Shown here: positions 20,683 through 34,568 of the stretch, one piece after another
Numbering within the stretch: position 1 is the first letter of the stretch
How the letters are laid out: each line of letters opens with the position of its first letter
Assembly (NCBI GenBank): GCA_014529385.2
Contig: CM043969.1
Span: 16,320,446-16,380,445 of the forward strand
DNA length: 60,000 nt
Source: Adiantum capillus-veneris
Taxonomy: Eukaryota; Streptophyta; Polypodiopsida; Polypodiales; Pteridaceae
Direction: 5' to 3'
The notes under the pieces: generated by a model
The model's input: the letters and a program-made list of their open reading frames with translations, nothing else
What the model was told of the DNA's origin: nothing
Databases searched by the model: none
Program-made: the position numbers and the translations under genes

Positions 20683-22130
20683 ATGGATGACAATAACCAA
20701 GAGAGTAGAATGAACATTGATAACTTTGGTTTTGCACATGAAGGTGTTAATGATGATTCCCCCATGTTTGTCAATTTTCTTGCTACTAGGTTGCAGCAAG
20801 CTATGGGCAACCCTGCTTTACAAGCCTAAGTTACTCAACAACTTTGTGCTTATGGGATTTCCCTTCCTCTCCAACAGGAGAGAGAGATTATGAGGCCTCT
20901 TGATGAGACTCCCAAAAGAAGACTCTCTCCCATAAGAGAGGAGGAATCCAAAGAACGAGAAAGAAGCAAATCCTTAAGTTCCTCTCAAGATGTGGCTCCA
21001 CAAAGACGGCGGTCTAGACAATTGCCAACTCCTCCCAAGAGGAAACGGTCAACCCACAATCCTTGTCCTCATTAATTTAAAACGGAAGAGAGGAAACAAA
21101 GGAAGAAAAGGGTAAGAAAGAGGTCACCCTCTTCTCTTTCTTCTTCACCTTCCTCCTCTTAGGATGAAAGCAATAGCTATTCTCCTAGAGAATACAAGAG
21201 GAGAGGACATCGCAAATCTTACCCTACATGGTGGCGAAGGTCCCAAAATCTCAAGAAGTTCAAAGAGGGAGGAAAGAGTATCTCTTTTCTCACATGTGGT
21301 GGCACCTTTGGTGATACTAACAAAGTATTTGCCTTCATCTAGCAATTTGATATGGACTTTGGAGATGAGCGCTTCACACAGTCCTCTAAGCTACATAATG
21401 TAGCTATGCACTTCCAGAATTCTGTTTGTCAATGGTGGGCTAGCCTTCATGGCAACAACGAGGCCCCAAAGACATGGAAAACTCTACGAGTTTCCATCAT
21501 GAATCAATTTCTTGCAAGCGATGCAAAGGACAAAGTGCTTACCAAATGACAGAGCTTGAAGATTCTCTCCCATGAGTCTATGCACAAATCTGTGGACAAG
21601 TTTTGGGATTTACATCTCAAGGCTACTGTCTTTCAAAAGATAGACTTAGCCGAGAAAAATCAACAATTTTGTGTTGGATTACCTGAAGAGATGGACGAGT
21701 ATGTTAACTCCTAGTGGCCTGGTTCTATTGTTGAAGTAATCCACCACACTATGGTTTCTTCGTGCATCAATTTCCAACAAAGGGGCTAAAAGGAATACTA
21801 AGCCCATCGACAGCAAACACAAAAGTGATGCAAAGGGGAAAAACAATGCCCAAAATTCTTCCCAAGGCAATTCCAACAACAACAACAAAACAAATCGGTC
21901 CAAGGAGAAGAGAGTTTACAAAGTTAAAAATAAAATCTCTCCTGAAGAGCTTGAAACTTTTAGTAAGGAACAATTTTTTTTTAAATGTGAAGAGCAAAGA
22001 CATGGCTTTCATTCTTGCCCCAAGAGAAATACCCACAATGAGACTCCTAAAGATTCCACGATCGAAGCTCCAAAAGAGGATGCTCATTGCAAAGGATCAC
22101 CTCTCTCCTATGCTTGGGGAAAGGTAAGGG
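20683..22130 (+). pseudogene. Gag of G2
   Basis: The likely start is ATGGATGACAATAACCAAGAG at 20,683. An Arg/Ser-rich stretch follows (20,890-21,075), then a gag core with FAFIQQFDMDFGDE, VCQWWASLHGNN and VSIMNQFLASDAK, and finally a decayed knuckle KCEEQRHGFHSCPKRN near 21,980-22,025. In-frame stops occur at about 20,827, 21,073, 21,547 and 21,711, and at least one shift lies near 21,780. Confidence 0.75.
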
Positions 22131-22690
22131 AGCATGATGAATTCATCTTGTTTGACCCTGGCTCTACTCACAACTTCATATGTTGGCCACTAAGTTGGGC
22201 ATTCAAGCTTTTGAGATGGGAGCTATTGTAACTGACGATGGAGCTTTCAAGGGACATCAAGCCTTTATTACTCCCTTGATTGGGAAGTTGAGGCTTCATG
22301 TCCAAAGCTACATTGACAAAGAAGACTTTTTTTATCTCTCCTCTCCAACATGAGGCTGTTATCCTAGGGGCACCATGGTTCAACCGCATGGTTGTCAACA
22401 TGAAGTTCCTTGAAAAAAGACTTTACTTCACCTACAAGGAAAAGAGCATGAATATAGATGCTAGTGAGTCTGGTCGTACTATACCACTTGTAAATTCTCC
22501 TACTTTTGACAAATCAATGAAAAGATCAGTTTTTGCGCACATGATTTTTGTCAAAGTGTCCCTAAAAGTTCCTAATGTTTCATCAAATGTAAATGGTAGG
22601 AATCAAAAAGAGTTAGAATTGTCTAATTTTCTAAATGGATTCCAAGATGTGCTCATCGATGATCTCACCTCCAAAATGAGGGGATGATGA
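22131..22690 (+). pseudogene. Protease region of G2
   Basis: EFILFDPGSTHNFIC near 22,140-22,180 corresponds to the retropepsin signature (DSGSTHNFI in relatives), with Ser replaced by Pro in the catalytic DSG. HEAVILGAPWFNRM (about 22,348) provides the distal LGxPW motif in another frame. The distal frame 22,298-22,687 is open. Confidence 0.7.
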
Positions 22691-23960
22691 CCATCGAATT
22701 GAGCTCCTATGAGGAAGCTCACTACCTAAGAAGCCTCCTTATCAAGTTTCCCAAGCTCAACAAGAGGAGATCATGAGGCAAGTCCAAGAATTGGTAGACA
22801 AAGGGATGGTGAGGCCTAGCTCCTCTCCCTTTTGATCACTAGTCCTTTTAGTGCAAAAGAAAGATGGTACATACCGCATGTGTGTGGACTATCTAGCACT
22901 AAAACATATCACTATCAAAAATAGATTTCCTGTACCTCCGGTAGAACATCTGTTTGATAAGCTACAAGGCTCTACCTACTTCAGTAGGATTGACCTTAAA
23001 AGTGGCTATAATTAAATAAGGATAGTGAATGAAGATATTTTAAAGACCGCGTTCCGTACAACGATTGGTCTTTATGAATATCTAGTCATTCCTTTTGGCT
23101 TGATTAATGCACCATCAATGTTCAATTGTTTAATGGAGAAAATCTTTAGACCCTATCGTAAATTCACTGGAGTGTTCTTTGATGATATCATCATCTAATC
23201 CAAGTCCTTGGAGAAACACAAGCAACATCTCTAGGTGATTTTTCAAGCTTTAAGGGAGAACAAGCTTTTTATCAATCAAAAGAAGAGTCAATTTTTCCTT
23301 TAAGAGATTCAATACTTAGTTCATACTATCTCTCAAGATGGTATCCGTATGGATCCATCAAAGTTGGAGGTAATAAAAGCATAGCCTAACCCAAGGAATC
23401 TACATGAGCTAAGAAGCTTTATTGGTATGTGTGCATATTATAGATGCTTCATAAAAAAATTCTCTCAAATAGCAGGACCATTACATGACTTAACAAAGAA
23501 GAAAGTTAAGTACTCATGGACTCCTAAAGAGAAGAATGCTTTTGACAAGCTCAAAGATAAGCTTACCTCCCAACCAATCCTTATGCTTCCGAATCTCTCA
23601 AAGCCATTTGAGGTCCAATGTGATGCTTGTGGTGATTGCCTTCGAGCAGTCTTGCTTCAAGAAGGGCATGCCATAGCATATGAGAGTCGAAGGCTCAATG
23701 CCGATGCACGAGTCTTGGGCATATACAAAAAAGAGCTATTAGCTTCTCTACATGCCCTAGACACATGGAAGCATTATTTATTGGGGACTCCATTCATTTT
23801 GCGAATGGACCAGCAAAGTCTTAAGTACTTCATGAAATAAACCAAGCTTTTCGACAAACAAGTGAGGTGGGCAGATTTTCTTTCGCAATTTTATTTTCAT
23901 ATTGCTCACATTGCTGGTAAGCATAATCAAGTGGCCGATATACTTTCACAACAAGCGACG
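22691..23960 (+). pseudogene. RT and RNase H of G2
   Basis: RT blocks are [44 protein letters not shown] and GVFFDDIII, with stops after SPF, GYN and III among others. Thumb and connection follow with LRSFIGMCAYYRCFIKKFSQ. RNase H (from about 23,600) has FEVQCDACGDCLRAVLLQEG, KKELLASLHALDTW and RMDQQSLKYFM, giving D, E and D. The longest open stretch is 23,427-23,840. Confidence 0.85.
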
Positions 23961-23989
23961 ACCAAAAGTCAATGCGGTGTCTATAGAAA

Positions 23990-24690
23990 CTCAAAATGAT
24001 CTATCTTATATGATAGATGAGTATGCTACTGGCCCTGAATTTAAAGATATAATGTCATCCCTTGACTTAGGGAAGAAATAGGAACCATTCACCTTGAAGG
24101 ATGTTTATCTTCTCCTTGGCAATAGGCTACATGTTACCCACTCCCTTTGTGAGAAAGTTATGTATGAATCCCATGCTCCTCCCTATGCGGAACATAGAGG
24201 TATCCAACCTACTCTTCAAGGAGTAGAGACATACTCCTATTGGCCTACCATGAAAGTGGACATACAAGAGTATGTTTCAAAATGTGTGTATGGCAAAAGA
24301 CCAAGTATGATAGAGGGAAGCAACCTGGATTACTCCAGCCACTGCCAATCCCTAATTCACCATGGGAGAGTATATCCATGGAGTTTATCTTTGGATTACC
24401 CAAGTCTATCCACGGGAATATCTGAATATGGACAATAGTGAACAGGTTAAGCAAATAAGCACATTTTATTCCTATCAAAAAGACTATTAGGACACACCAA
24501 CTGGCAACTCTCTTCATATCTCAGATTTTCATACAACATGGATTTCCACCATCCATTGTGTCAGATAGAGATCCTAGAATGACCAGTAATTTTTGGAAAA
24601 ATCTCAGTGAAAATCTAGGTACAAGATTGAATTTCTCTTCGCCCTATCACCCACAAATGGATGGTCAAAGTGAGATAGACAATCTTACAA
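23990..24690 (+). pseudogene. Integrase of G2, truncated
   Basis: The zinc region has [18 protein letters not shown] and, in a neighbouring frame, a broken Cys pair. The core begins [13 protein letters not shown], where relatives have SMDF, so the first catalytic Asp appears as Glu. IVSDRDPRMTSNFW keeps the second Asp, and HPQMDGQSEIDN the Glu. Homology ends near 24,690, before the C-terminal domain, and unrelated sequence follows. Confidence 0.75.
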
Positions 24691-25782
<1,092 letters not shown>

Positions 25783-25952
25783 GATGGGGTCCGGCGCAGG
25801 CAACAAGGAGAGTGGCTTCTAAGCACCCTTTTACAATCCTGTGCATATCAATTGGGTTCGGGGCTGAGAAAAAACAACAAAATAACACACACGAATCCAC
25901 AACCAAACAGTAATTTGGGGCACCACATAATTTTGGATACAAACTAGGACGT

Positions 25953-25998
<46 letters not shown>

Positions 25999-28510
25999 GG
26001 GGGGGGGGGCAGTGCTTGTTGCTCTAATACCTGCTCACAAAGCATCCATGACCAAACAAAGTGAGATTAGCATTTTGTTCAATATAGCTTGAGTAAAATA
26101 CATCACAACACATCTGGGCATAAAGTAAATAATTGTGATTATTTACTTTCAGCTCAAAATTGACCAAGGTTGATATCAGTGACTCATTGCATGTGTACAA
26201 GCAACTTTTGTAAAGGCACATTGAATTTGGATCACCAAACTGGCAAAAAACTAGGTAAAAACTAAAGTTGTACTGACATTCGAGAACTTGAGTGTAAATT
26301 GAAAAAAAAAAAGTCCAAACTCGATGAAATTTGATTCATAGACTTATATTGATGTGATAGACATGTGTACATACTTAGTTGACCAAAAAGATGCAAAAAG
26401 TTAAGACAAGCCACCCCAATCAGTTTCTTAAGGCCAAGGCATTCCTCTCCACCCTCTTATAACATGTGGGGTTTATGGCCAAATCAATAACAAGAGAACC
26501 ACAAACAAACTATCGAGAACTTAAGTAAAAAAAACACCAAGAGACTTACACATCATTGTTCTCCACGACTTCATGTTGAAAGAGATAAAAGGTAGCCATG
26601 CTTAGTCCACATCCACCTCCTTGATTCAAAAAAATGTTGTGCTTACAATTGATAGGAGAAATGAAGGCTTCCTACTCTGTATTGAATGCTCACTCTTTGG
26701 TTACAATGGCATAAAACTCCCTTGCTAATCACACCCCTAAGTGCAACATATGCATCCGCTTAAGCTAATAAGATTTCACTCTAGAGGTCCTTCTTAAGAG
26801 ATTGAGCTTGGCTTCTTAAGCTATAGCATGGTGCTCTTTCTTATGGCTTGTTTCTCTTTGTGCTAGCTACACCCTCCTTTTATAGCATTTTTGAGGACTA
26901 GGGTTAGTCCTCTAACCGTGGTTGGGTTAGATTCCAGTATTTTATCTATTTTCTTGCTTAGAATTATCAAGAAGCTGGTGGGGATAGAGAGATAAAAGAG
27001 AGAGAGAGGAGAGAAATGAAGGTGATAGGACTTTACATAGTAGGGTTAGTGTTAGTAGATTAGTAGAGTTGTGGTACTTTTTACAAATGGATTTGGATAT
27101 TTACAATGAGAGTATCCATGAAGGATACAAATAAGAAATATAAATTCTCAAGAGGTAAGAAAAGATGCATTTCTTACAATGTTGATACTCTAAGAAGCTT
27201 GAGTAGGCCAAATTTTATGCTTGTTGATGGTCTACTAACTTTCATGGCATGATTGCTCTTCATTCTTGACATTTCTTAGGAGCCAAGGTGATCGAAAATG
27301 AGTAAGCCATCACCATGATTCTATTCTTTAAGAGAAGAGAATGATTTACGATATTTTTTTATAGAAGTTGATAATTTGGAGGAGAAAAAATGAAACTGGG
27401 AGGTCAATTTGAAATAGAAGTGTGTGGAAGAGGCATGAGTTCATCATGGTTTATCTTATTCTTCAAAGTTGAGGAGAAGGTAAGTATGGTGCAGAGAGGA
27501 GAGGTGACAGAGATGGAGATGATGAGCGGAGAAATGTATATGAAAGAGGAAAATGATAAAATGGAAGAGAAAGTGTGACTGCATGGCATGGGCAGATTGG
27601 GATCCACCAAAAGCAAACCATATCTCATAGCTCGTAGCTCCAAAAATTATGAAAAACTTTGAGACAAAAGTTCATCTCACGAGCTACAATTCTTGTCTTT
27701 ATCACTTTTCAAAATTCGGAGAGAAAGTGGACGCAAAATTTTTGCAAAACCGACTGCCTTCTTCTAATACACAATGTCTTTGTGGCGTCCCTCTTTGGAT
27801 GATTCTTTTGAATGCATCCAAGAGTGAGACCTCCATAATGCATGCATGCATGCCACATATCCTTGACCTTATTTTGTGGGTCTATAAGTGAAGATATTAC
27901 CAAGCTCATTATATAAGTAAATAATATAACTTAGCAAATCAAATATTGAGGTTCTAACAAATATCTACATGTAAGAATAAAATAAAAAATAATATAGGGA
28001 GAAAAAATATAAAGAGGTTAATTTAAAAAAATATCTCTCTAAGGCTACCATAAAAAGGTTAATATTTTTGGTGTTTTAATTTATGAGAGTGAAAATCAGA
28101 ATAATCGTAAAATCACAATATTGAAAATATACTCACACAAATAAACTTATTTTTTGTGATTTGTGTTGGGGTGAAGTTCCATCAAGGCTAAGTTATAGCC
28201 ATTTTGGTATTAGTATTTGAAATCTTTCCATACAAGTATACACATGTATGTACAAGAAAAAATATCAAATTTATTATGTAAGGTAAAATGGTAAAAATTG
28301 ACATACGTAGGATCGTTAAAACCCACACTTCAATATATGTATATACACAGATTTGTAAATACTTACATAAACACACTCTATATTTAGGACAAAATTAGGG
28401 TGAAATATTTTGTAAAAACTTGGCCGTAATACTTATTTATATATTTTTTGTCTCTCCTAACTAGATAACTAGCTAGTTGAGGTTTCTTCCATAGAATAAT
28501 ATGTTGCATA

Positions 28511-28563
<53 letters not shown>

Positions 28564-28660
28564 CACATGAACATGTGATGATAGCCATATTTGTAAAGTG
28601 ATTTTTTTTGGGTGAGGTGGCTCAGTATGGAAAATAAAGAGAGTCAAAAAATGGCTACCA
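25783..28660. mobile_element. Non-coding repeat element A (family shared with 45,615-48,308)
   Basis: It begins GATGGGGTCCGGCG and ends AAAAAATGGCTACCA. It aligns in order with element B: the left 150 bases (GGGGCACCACAT..ACTAGGACG), a middle block around 27,585-27,860 (TGGGATCCACC, TGCATCCAAGAGTGAG), and the right 60 bases (GTGAGGTGGCTCA). No reading frame is conserved between the copies. It holds (GA)n running into a 22-G run at 25,956-26,009 and an (AC)n tract at 28,512-28,559. No terminal inverted repeat or clear target duplication is visible, and the class is unknown. Confidence 0.6.
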
Positions 28661-31082
28661 CTACCAGTCTCAATTATGCTTGAATAGAGTAGTTGATGTT
28701 ATAGAGGAAGCATAAACAAAGATGCAGTGGAATGAATCCCACTATATTGGCATGCCATGCATTCATAACAAAACATAGTGTGAGAAGATGTTGGCTCTGA
28801 TAATAACTTGGCTTTACTAAACGGTCACAATAGTTTGAGCCGATGCCAGACATGCTTTGCACAATTGCATTGGCATGGATACATCACATTTCATCGTTCT
28901 CCAAACGTAAACTCTGAGCTTATATTCTCATATTATGAAACCTATGTGCAATTATCCTTGATTATAAGTTAATGGATAGTACTATGGCACATAAAAGAAG
29001 CCTTGCTCTGCACTAAATCTATCAAAGAACTTTGCTTTGCATAGAGAAGAAAACCTTTTTAACTAAAATGTTAAAGACAAAAATACAAGTAGAACTTGAA
29101 ATCGTCTAACCTTGTTTCCCCTTTGAGAGCAATTTCCTTCACTAGAATGTGGATCTTAGCCATGCATGTTGTTGGATGTACCTTGTATGCCCTTGGGGAT
29201 AGGTTCATACTGACCTTCAATATAAATTTAGAGCTTTTGGATGTACCTTGTGTGCCATTGGGGCTTGGTTCATATCGAACTCCAATAAAAAATAGGTAGA
29301 CATGTTGTCAATTTTTTCCTAAGTTCGTATGCTACTAGGATACTCCAAACTTTGGAAGCTTTTAGGCCAAATTTCTTAAATTGAAGCCTTGCTTCACATA
29401 AGTGCATCTAGAATATGAAAAGAACAAATCCTGGGTGCTCTTAGCTAACTAGTGCTCTAAGACACACCATTGTCAAAGCACAAAAGAATGGACACTATCA
29501 ATCTTTCCTAGAGGAATTTCCTTCTCAAGTCATGCAGCTTATTTAGAAGCATGAGATTGCCCAATATTACAACAGATATCTCCTAAAGCTTAGAAATAAA
29601 ATGCAATCTAACTGCCAAAATTTGCTTGACAGAAGCAACATTTTCTTGTCAAAGTGGCATTGTAGAAAATCCTACAAAATGGAATATGTTCAAAATTGAA
29701 ACTTAAATTTAAGGTACTTATTGATTTTTTGTAACCACTACCCTTGGCATCAGAAATCATAGCATCCTGTGGCATGATTGTGCTATCAATGTAGTTCGTG
29801 CACTTATGTTGCTTTGCACTTTGGCAAGCTATAATTTCTTTGGAGTGATTATGCACTCAATGCATGTACATACATACGTAGCCGTGCTCTTGGAAGCCTT
29901 GCTTCTCCCCTCCTCTTGATAGTACAAGGAGGATATATCAAAGAGATACTGTCCAATGTAATAATCTATGTATGGAGCCTTGCTCCTTAGTGAGAATTGA
30001 TGTACCATGGTGCATCTTATGGCATTGTCATATTAAATAGAGTTAAAAGAAAGTTAACCCCGATGATTGTTGAATTGTCGAGTATGATGCCACAGTGGAA
30101 GCATAAAAATATTGAGAGTAATTGCATAAATAAAGCATACTTGTCCAATAATACTTGCAAGCATCGGTAGCTAAGATCGTTTGAAAACTCGTCTGATCAC
30201 ACACGGTTGTCGACAATTGGGTTGATCATGATCGTTTTTTTTATTGTCTCAATTGTAGTAGACTTGCTTGGGAGCCATGCCCTAGACAAATTGAAACTCT
30301 TGACCTTTTACAAGTCATAGGCCTTGCCTGCACTTGTATTTGCATGTCAAAGGGTAGAAGAAGCCCTGACATTGTAGCCCAACCGCATGATGCTGGCTAA
30401 AGATTTACGCGTGAGCACCTTGTATAAAGCATTGTTGCTCCCTTATAGTACAATTCACAGTCCATCTATTATTGTCCTTTTTCTCACCTGCATCTGTTAT
30501 GATTGTAATCAATTGATAGAGAAAGAAAAGAAGCTACCTTGTTTTTGTTCTCTTGGAGCCAATCAAGGCCAACAATAGGCCTTGCCTTTGCATCATCAAA
30601 GTGTTATCATGCTTCCACTTTGGAGAGTGTTTGCATTGCCCACTATGGATTCTATAAAACATACTTCCTTAAAAATTTTATACTCCAAAACTTTGTGGCT
30701 GAGAAATTGATTCAACTCCGTCCTCCTTTGATAATTATACTAACAAAAATTTGGGCACAACAAGGCCTTGCTTCTCCTTGTACTGCTCATGGGATTTGAC
30801 TTGAATCCATTGCTGGGTTAAATCTGGTAGATTGGTAGTCCTTTGCTACAATCCGTGCTTGTCCCAACAATGTAGAATTTGCTCATTGACAGTGAGTAGA
30901 AGAAAGTAGGGAGGTTGATTAAACACGTCTTTGTATCTCTCTAATTTTATTGCTTGAAATATCTATAATTTTTGAGGAATTACAAAAATCTGATTTGATT
31001 TGGTCCTTGTCCCATCTTTGTCATCCATGTTGGTGATGTAAACTTTACTTACCCATGGCGAGGTGCAAGAGGGTTTTAATTT
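28661..31082. other. Spacer without recognisable genes
   Basis: The sequence is AT-rich with only short frames. One local duplication with a ~67-bp period is seen at 29,170-29,290 (TTGGATGTACCTTGT, GGTTCATA). I see no motif of a transposon or host gene. Confidence 0.55.
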
Positions 31083-31111
31083 GGGCGGGGGGTGGGGGGT
31101 GGGGGGGGGGT
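31083..31111 (+). repeat. G-rich tract with four or more G-runs
   Basis: GGGCGGGGGGTGGGGGGTGG followed by ten further G forms several runs of three or more G separated by single bases, which fits an intramolecular G-quadruplex motif. Confidence 0.6.
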
Positions 31112-31639
31112 TACCGACCATGTGCTCCCTAACTCCCTTCTCCCCATATTTTTTTTCTTAAAAGGACAAAACCCAAAAGTGTGTTGGGAATGGGTGATCA
31201 CCATTGGAAAATGAGCTCCCAACAAATCTCGTTGAAGAGGAAAAGGGTGAGTCTGTAGCTCCCACCACATCTGCCCAACAAGGATGTGGTAGAGTAAGAA
31301 TTGATGCCCTCTACAGTGCAAACCCAACAAGACCAATTGCACGTGCTTTTGGGTTGGTCAATGAAACCTTGCCCAAACCAAGAGGCTCTACACACACGAT
31401 GGTCATCGGCTTTGACTCCCTCTGCTAAGAAATCCTGCACACGACCAAACCCAATTTTGTCTCCATGGCTTGCATGAGCATGCACAAAAAAGACCATAAC
31501 TTCATGATATATTGAGAGAGAGACCACCCTTCTTTGTGGAGAGGGAGAGAGATTAAGAGAGCAACTCGAATGGAGAGAACAAGAGTCTATTCCCTTCCCC
31601 TCCTCTATATCTGCCCACTTATATATAGTTATGTTAAAT

Positions 31640-31955
31640 AGCGTAGATATGGATTTTTTGCTAATATTAAACATACATCTACTATATAACACACATAGTG
31701 CTCTCATACTATAATACAGTTCCTTGTACATAGCACACACAAGAGCATAGACATGGATATTATGCTATTGTTACACAGACATCTACTATATAGCACATAT
31801 GATACTCTCATACTATTATAGAGTCCTTCTGTGTGGCACTCATAATAGCATAGACATGGATATTCCACTATTTTTACACACTTATGCTATATAGCACACA
31901 TAGTCCTCTCATACTACAACATAGTCAAGCTTGATGCTCTTATGCTATGACAAAA
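31640..31955. repeat. Tandem repeat, 104-bp unit, about three copies
   Basis: AGCATAGACATGGATATT occurs at 31,744 and 31,847 and as AGCGTAGATATGGATTTT at 31,640. Each copy continues with TATATAGCACACAT and CTCTCATACTA. The stretch 31,112-31,639 before it shows no gene. Confidence 0.75.
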
Positions 31956-31988
31956 TTCCTTTGCGTAAAAGTTCCTTTCAGTAGTTTT

Positions 31989-32180
31989 TGAAGGAGTACA
32001 AGCGGAAGTGTGACGGGAGAGAGAGTGCGAGAAGAAGAGCACGACGATATGGTGAACTCGCTCTACTGCAATGTGTAGAGCATAATGAGTTCTTATTAGG
32101 TTTTTACAAAAGAATATGTGTACATACCTGGCGGCCTGCCCACTTACCTGGGCGACCACATTGGGCTTTATACCCCAACA
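31989..32180 (-). repeat. 3' LTR of C3
   Basis: On the minus strand it runs TGTTGGGGTATAAAGCCC to CTCCTTCA. The TATAAAG near its start is the likely promoter box. The bases just inside (32,181-32,191, minus-strand AAGTGGGAGGT) are the polypurine tract. Confidence 0.92.
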
Positions 32181-32269
32181 ACCTCCCACTTAAAGTCCAA
32201 TGTGGTACTTTAAGTGTGAGAGAAGCTACTATACAAGCTAATATACAAGAGATGTAGAGAAGTGATGTA

Positions 32270-33875
32270 CTACCCTACACCTAACTGCTTGCAAAAATGC
32301 GCAAAGCTCTCTGAGAGAAGTCCTTTTGTAAGTAGATCAGCAGGATTTTCTGTGGTGTGAACTTTGACAAGCTGAATTTGCTTATCCTCGAGCATTTCCC
32401 TGATGAAATGATACTTCACATCCACATGCTTTGTCTTTCAGTGATAAACTGGATTGCGAGCCAGTTGTATAGCACTCTGACTATCACAATATAACACGGG
32501 CATCTCTTCTTTGATTCCCAAATCTGTTACTTGTCGATTAAGCCAAATTGATTCTTTGCATGCCTCTGATGCTGCAACATATTCAGCCTCTGTATTAGAC
32601 TGAGTAACACAATCTTGTAATCTAGAACGCCATGATACTGCTCCACCAGCCAATGTAAAGACATACCCTGACGTAGACCTTCGGTTGTCTAAGTCACATG
32701 CATAATCTGAGTTTGTAAAACCCTTTACACTTAGCTCTTGACTCCCATAGCATATACGCATACTCTTTGTAGCTTTCAGGTATCTCAATATTCCTTTCAC
32801 TGCCTCCCAATGTTTCTTGCCTGGGTTTGACATGTATCGACTTACTACTCCCACTGCAAATGCAATGTTTGGGCGAGTAGCAATCATTGCATACATTAAA
32901 CTACCCACTACAGAAGCATATGGAATCTTATCCATTTCAGCCTGTTCTTCCTCAGACGTAGGACAATCTTGTTTGCTAAGTTTCACATATGATGGCAATG
33001 GAACACTCAATGCCTTTCCCTTCTCCATATTGAAACGTTGCAAAACCTTGTCAATATACTCTGTTTGAGATAACCAAATCAACTTCTTTGATCTGTCTCT
33101 CTCAATATGCATACCAAGTATATGCCTTGCCTCACCCATGTCTTTCATGTCAAACAATTTTGCCATATTTGACTTCAAAGATGAAATTTCTTCCAAGTGC
33201 TTGCCAGCAATCAACATGTCATCCACACACAAAATAAGGATCAGCCAACTACCATCCTTAGCCTTCTTTGTATATAGACAGTGATCGAACTCACTATGTT
33301 TGTAGCCTTGAGAAAGCATAAACTTGTGGAATTTATGGTACCATGCCCTCGGTGATTGTTTTAAGCCATAAAGACTCTTTAACAACTGGCATACCAAATC
33401 TTCCTTGCCTTTCTCAACAAACCCTTCTGACTATTGCATGTAAATTTCCATCTAAATCACCATGCAAGAACGCTGTCTTGACATCCATTTGGTGCAACAC
33501 CAAATCTAATATGGAAACCAATGCAAGAAAGCATCTCAATGTAGTCATCTTGACCACCAGAGAGAAGACTTCATCAAAGTCAATGCCTTGTTCTTGCTTA
33601 AAGCCCTTGGCAACAAGCCTTGCTTTGTACTTTGGCTGACTATCATGAGCGGTGATCTTATACCTGTAAACCCATTTACAAGGTAGAGCCTTTTTGCCCT
33701 GTGGTAATTTAACTAACTTCCATGTCTCGTTTTTATGAAGAGCTGTCATCTCTGACTGCATGGCCAATTGCCAATTCCCGGAGTCCTTCATTTGCACTGC
33801 TTCCTTGTAACATGAAGGCTCATTGCAATCAGTCAACATGACATAGTTTATAGATGGAACAAACCGATCAGGAGG
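32270..33875 (-). pseudogene. RT and RNase H of C3
   Basis: RT blocks: WQLAMQSEMTALHKNETW, KALPCKWVYRYK, ARLVAKGFKQEQGIDFDE, HQMDVKTAFLHGDL, a break near 33,400-33,414 where several residues of the expected QPEGF region are lost, then SLYGLKQSPRAWYHKF. The palm box reads LCVDDMLIAG, with Cys where copia RTs have Tyr. RNase H has GFTNSDYACDLDNRRSTSGY, NTEAEYVAASEA and YCDSQSAIQLA, then a TGA before KTKHVDVKYHFI. The frame ends at 32,270. Confidence 0.88.
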
Positions 33876-34568
33876 TCACGTGATACGTCCAGATCTACGC
33901 AAAATAGGTGGCTCAGGCTCAGCCACAACCTGTGGTTCCAATCTATCCTGTCCTTGCTCCTCATGAGCCCTGACATTTTGTCTTGCATGTGCAGGTCCAT
34001 CTTCTTGGAAGACAACTCTTCTAATCTCCTCAACCCTCTCTGGTTTAGAATGATATTTGGATTCATTAAAGTGAAAATCATTGCTGCGGATAACCTTTCT
34101 GGATTCGGGATCCCAAAGTCTGTACCCCATCTCACCATAATTACCATAGCCTAGAAAGATGCACTTTCTACTCTTTGGCTCAAGCTTGTTCCTAAATTCC
34201 TTTGGAACGTGAGTATATGCCTCACAGCCAAAGACTCTGAGATGCTTGTATGAGGGCATTTTGCCTGACCATACCATCTCTGGCACTGAATCCTTCTGCA
34301 AAACCTTGCTAGGAGATCTATTTATAAGATGAACAGCTGTTGATACAGCTTCAGTCCAAAACCCATTTGGCAGTTGTGCATTAGACAACATACTTCTGAC
34401 CTTCTCTTGTATGGTCCTATTCATCCTCTCAGCAACACCATTTTGAGGAGGATTGTAAGGAGCAGTAAGTTCACGTTTTATACCTTTTGACTCACAAAAG
34501 TCCTGAAAGGCCTTTGAAACATACTCTCCACCATTGTCAGTGCGTAATCATTTAAGCGTCTTGCCACT
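33876..34568 (-). pseudogene. Integrase core and C-terminus of C3
   Basis: After the TAG and a nearby TGA (about 34,547) the frame continues LRTDNGGEY with the second catalytic Asp, then NGVAERMNRTIQEKVRSML with the Glu, HLRVFGCEAYTHVPKE and KCIFLGYGNYGEMGYRLW, the usual copia integrase C-terminal signature. It ends at a TGA where RPPDRF is expected, i.e. CGA to TGA. Confidence 0.88.

Larger units (their letters stand above)
18690..24690 (+). mobile_element. Decayed Ty3/gypsy element G2, 3'-truncated
   Basis: The order is LTR, primer site (20,280), leader, gag from 20,683, zinc knuckle, protease, RT, RNase H and integrase, ending abruptly in the integrase core near 24,690. The RT and integrase motifs (RMCVDYLALKHITIKNRF, FFDDII, HPQMDGQSE) suggest a chromovirus-like lineage, but no chromodomain remains. 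Every domain carries several stops. The start at 18,690 is a guess. Confidence 0.8.

Noticed and set aside
31198-31740. 180-residue minus-strand frame
   Set aside because: No recognisable domain, odd composition and no splice or promoter support; treated as chance.
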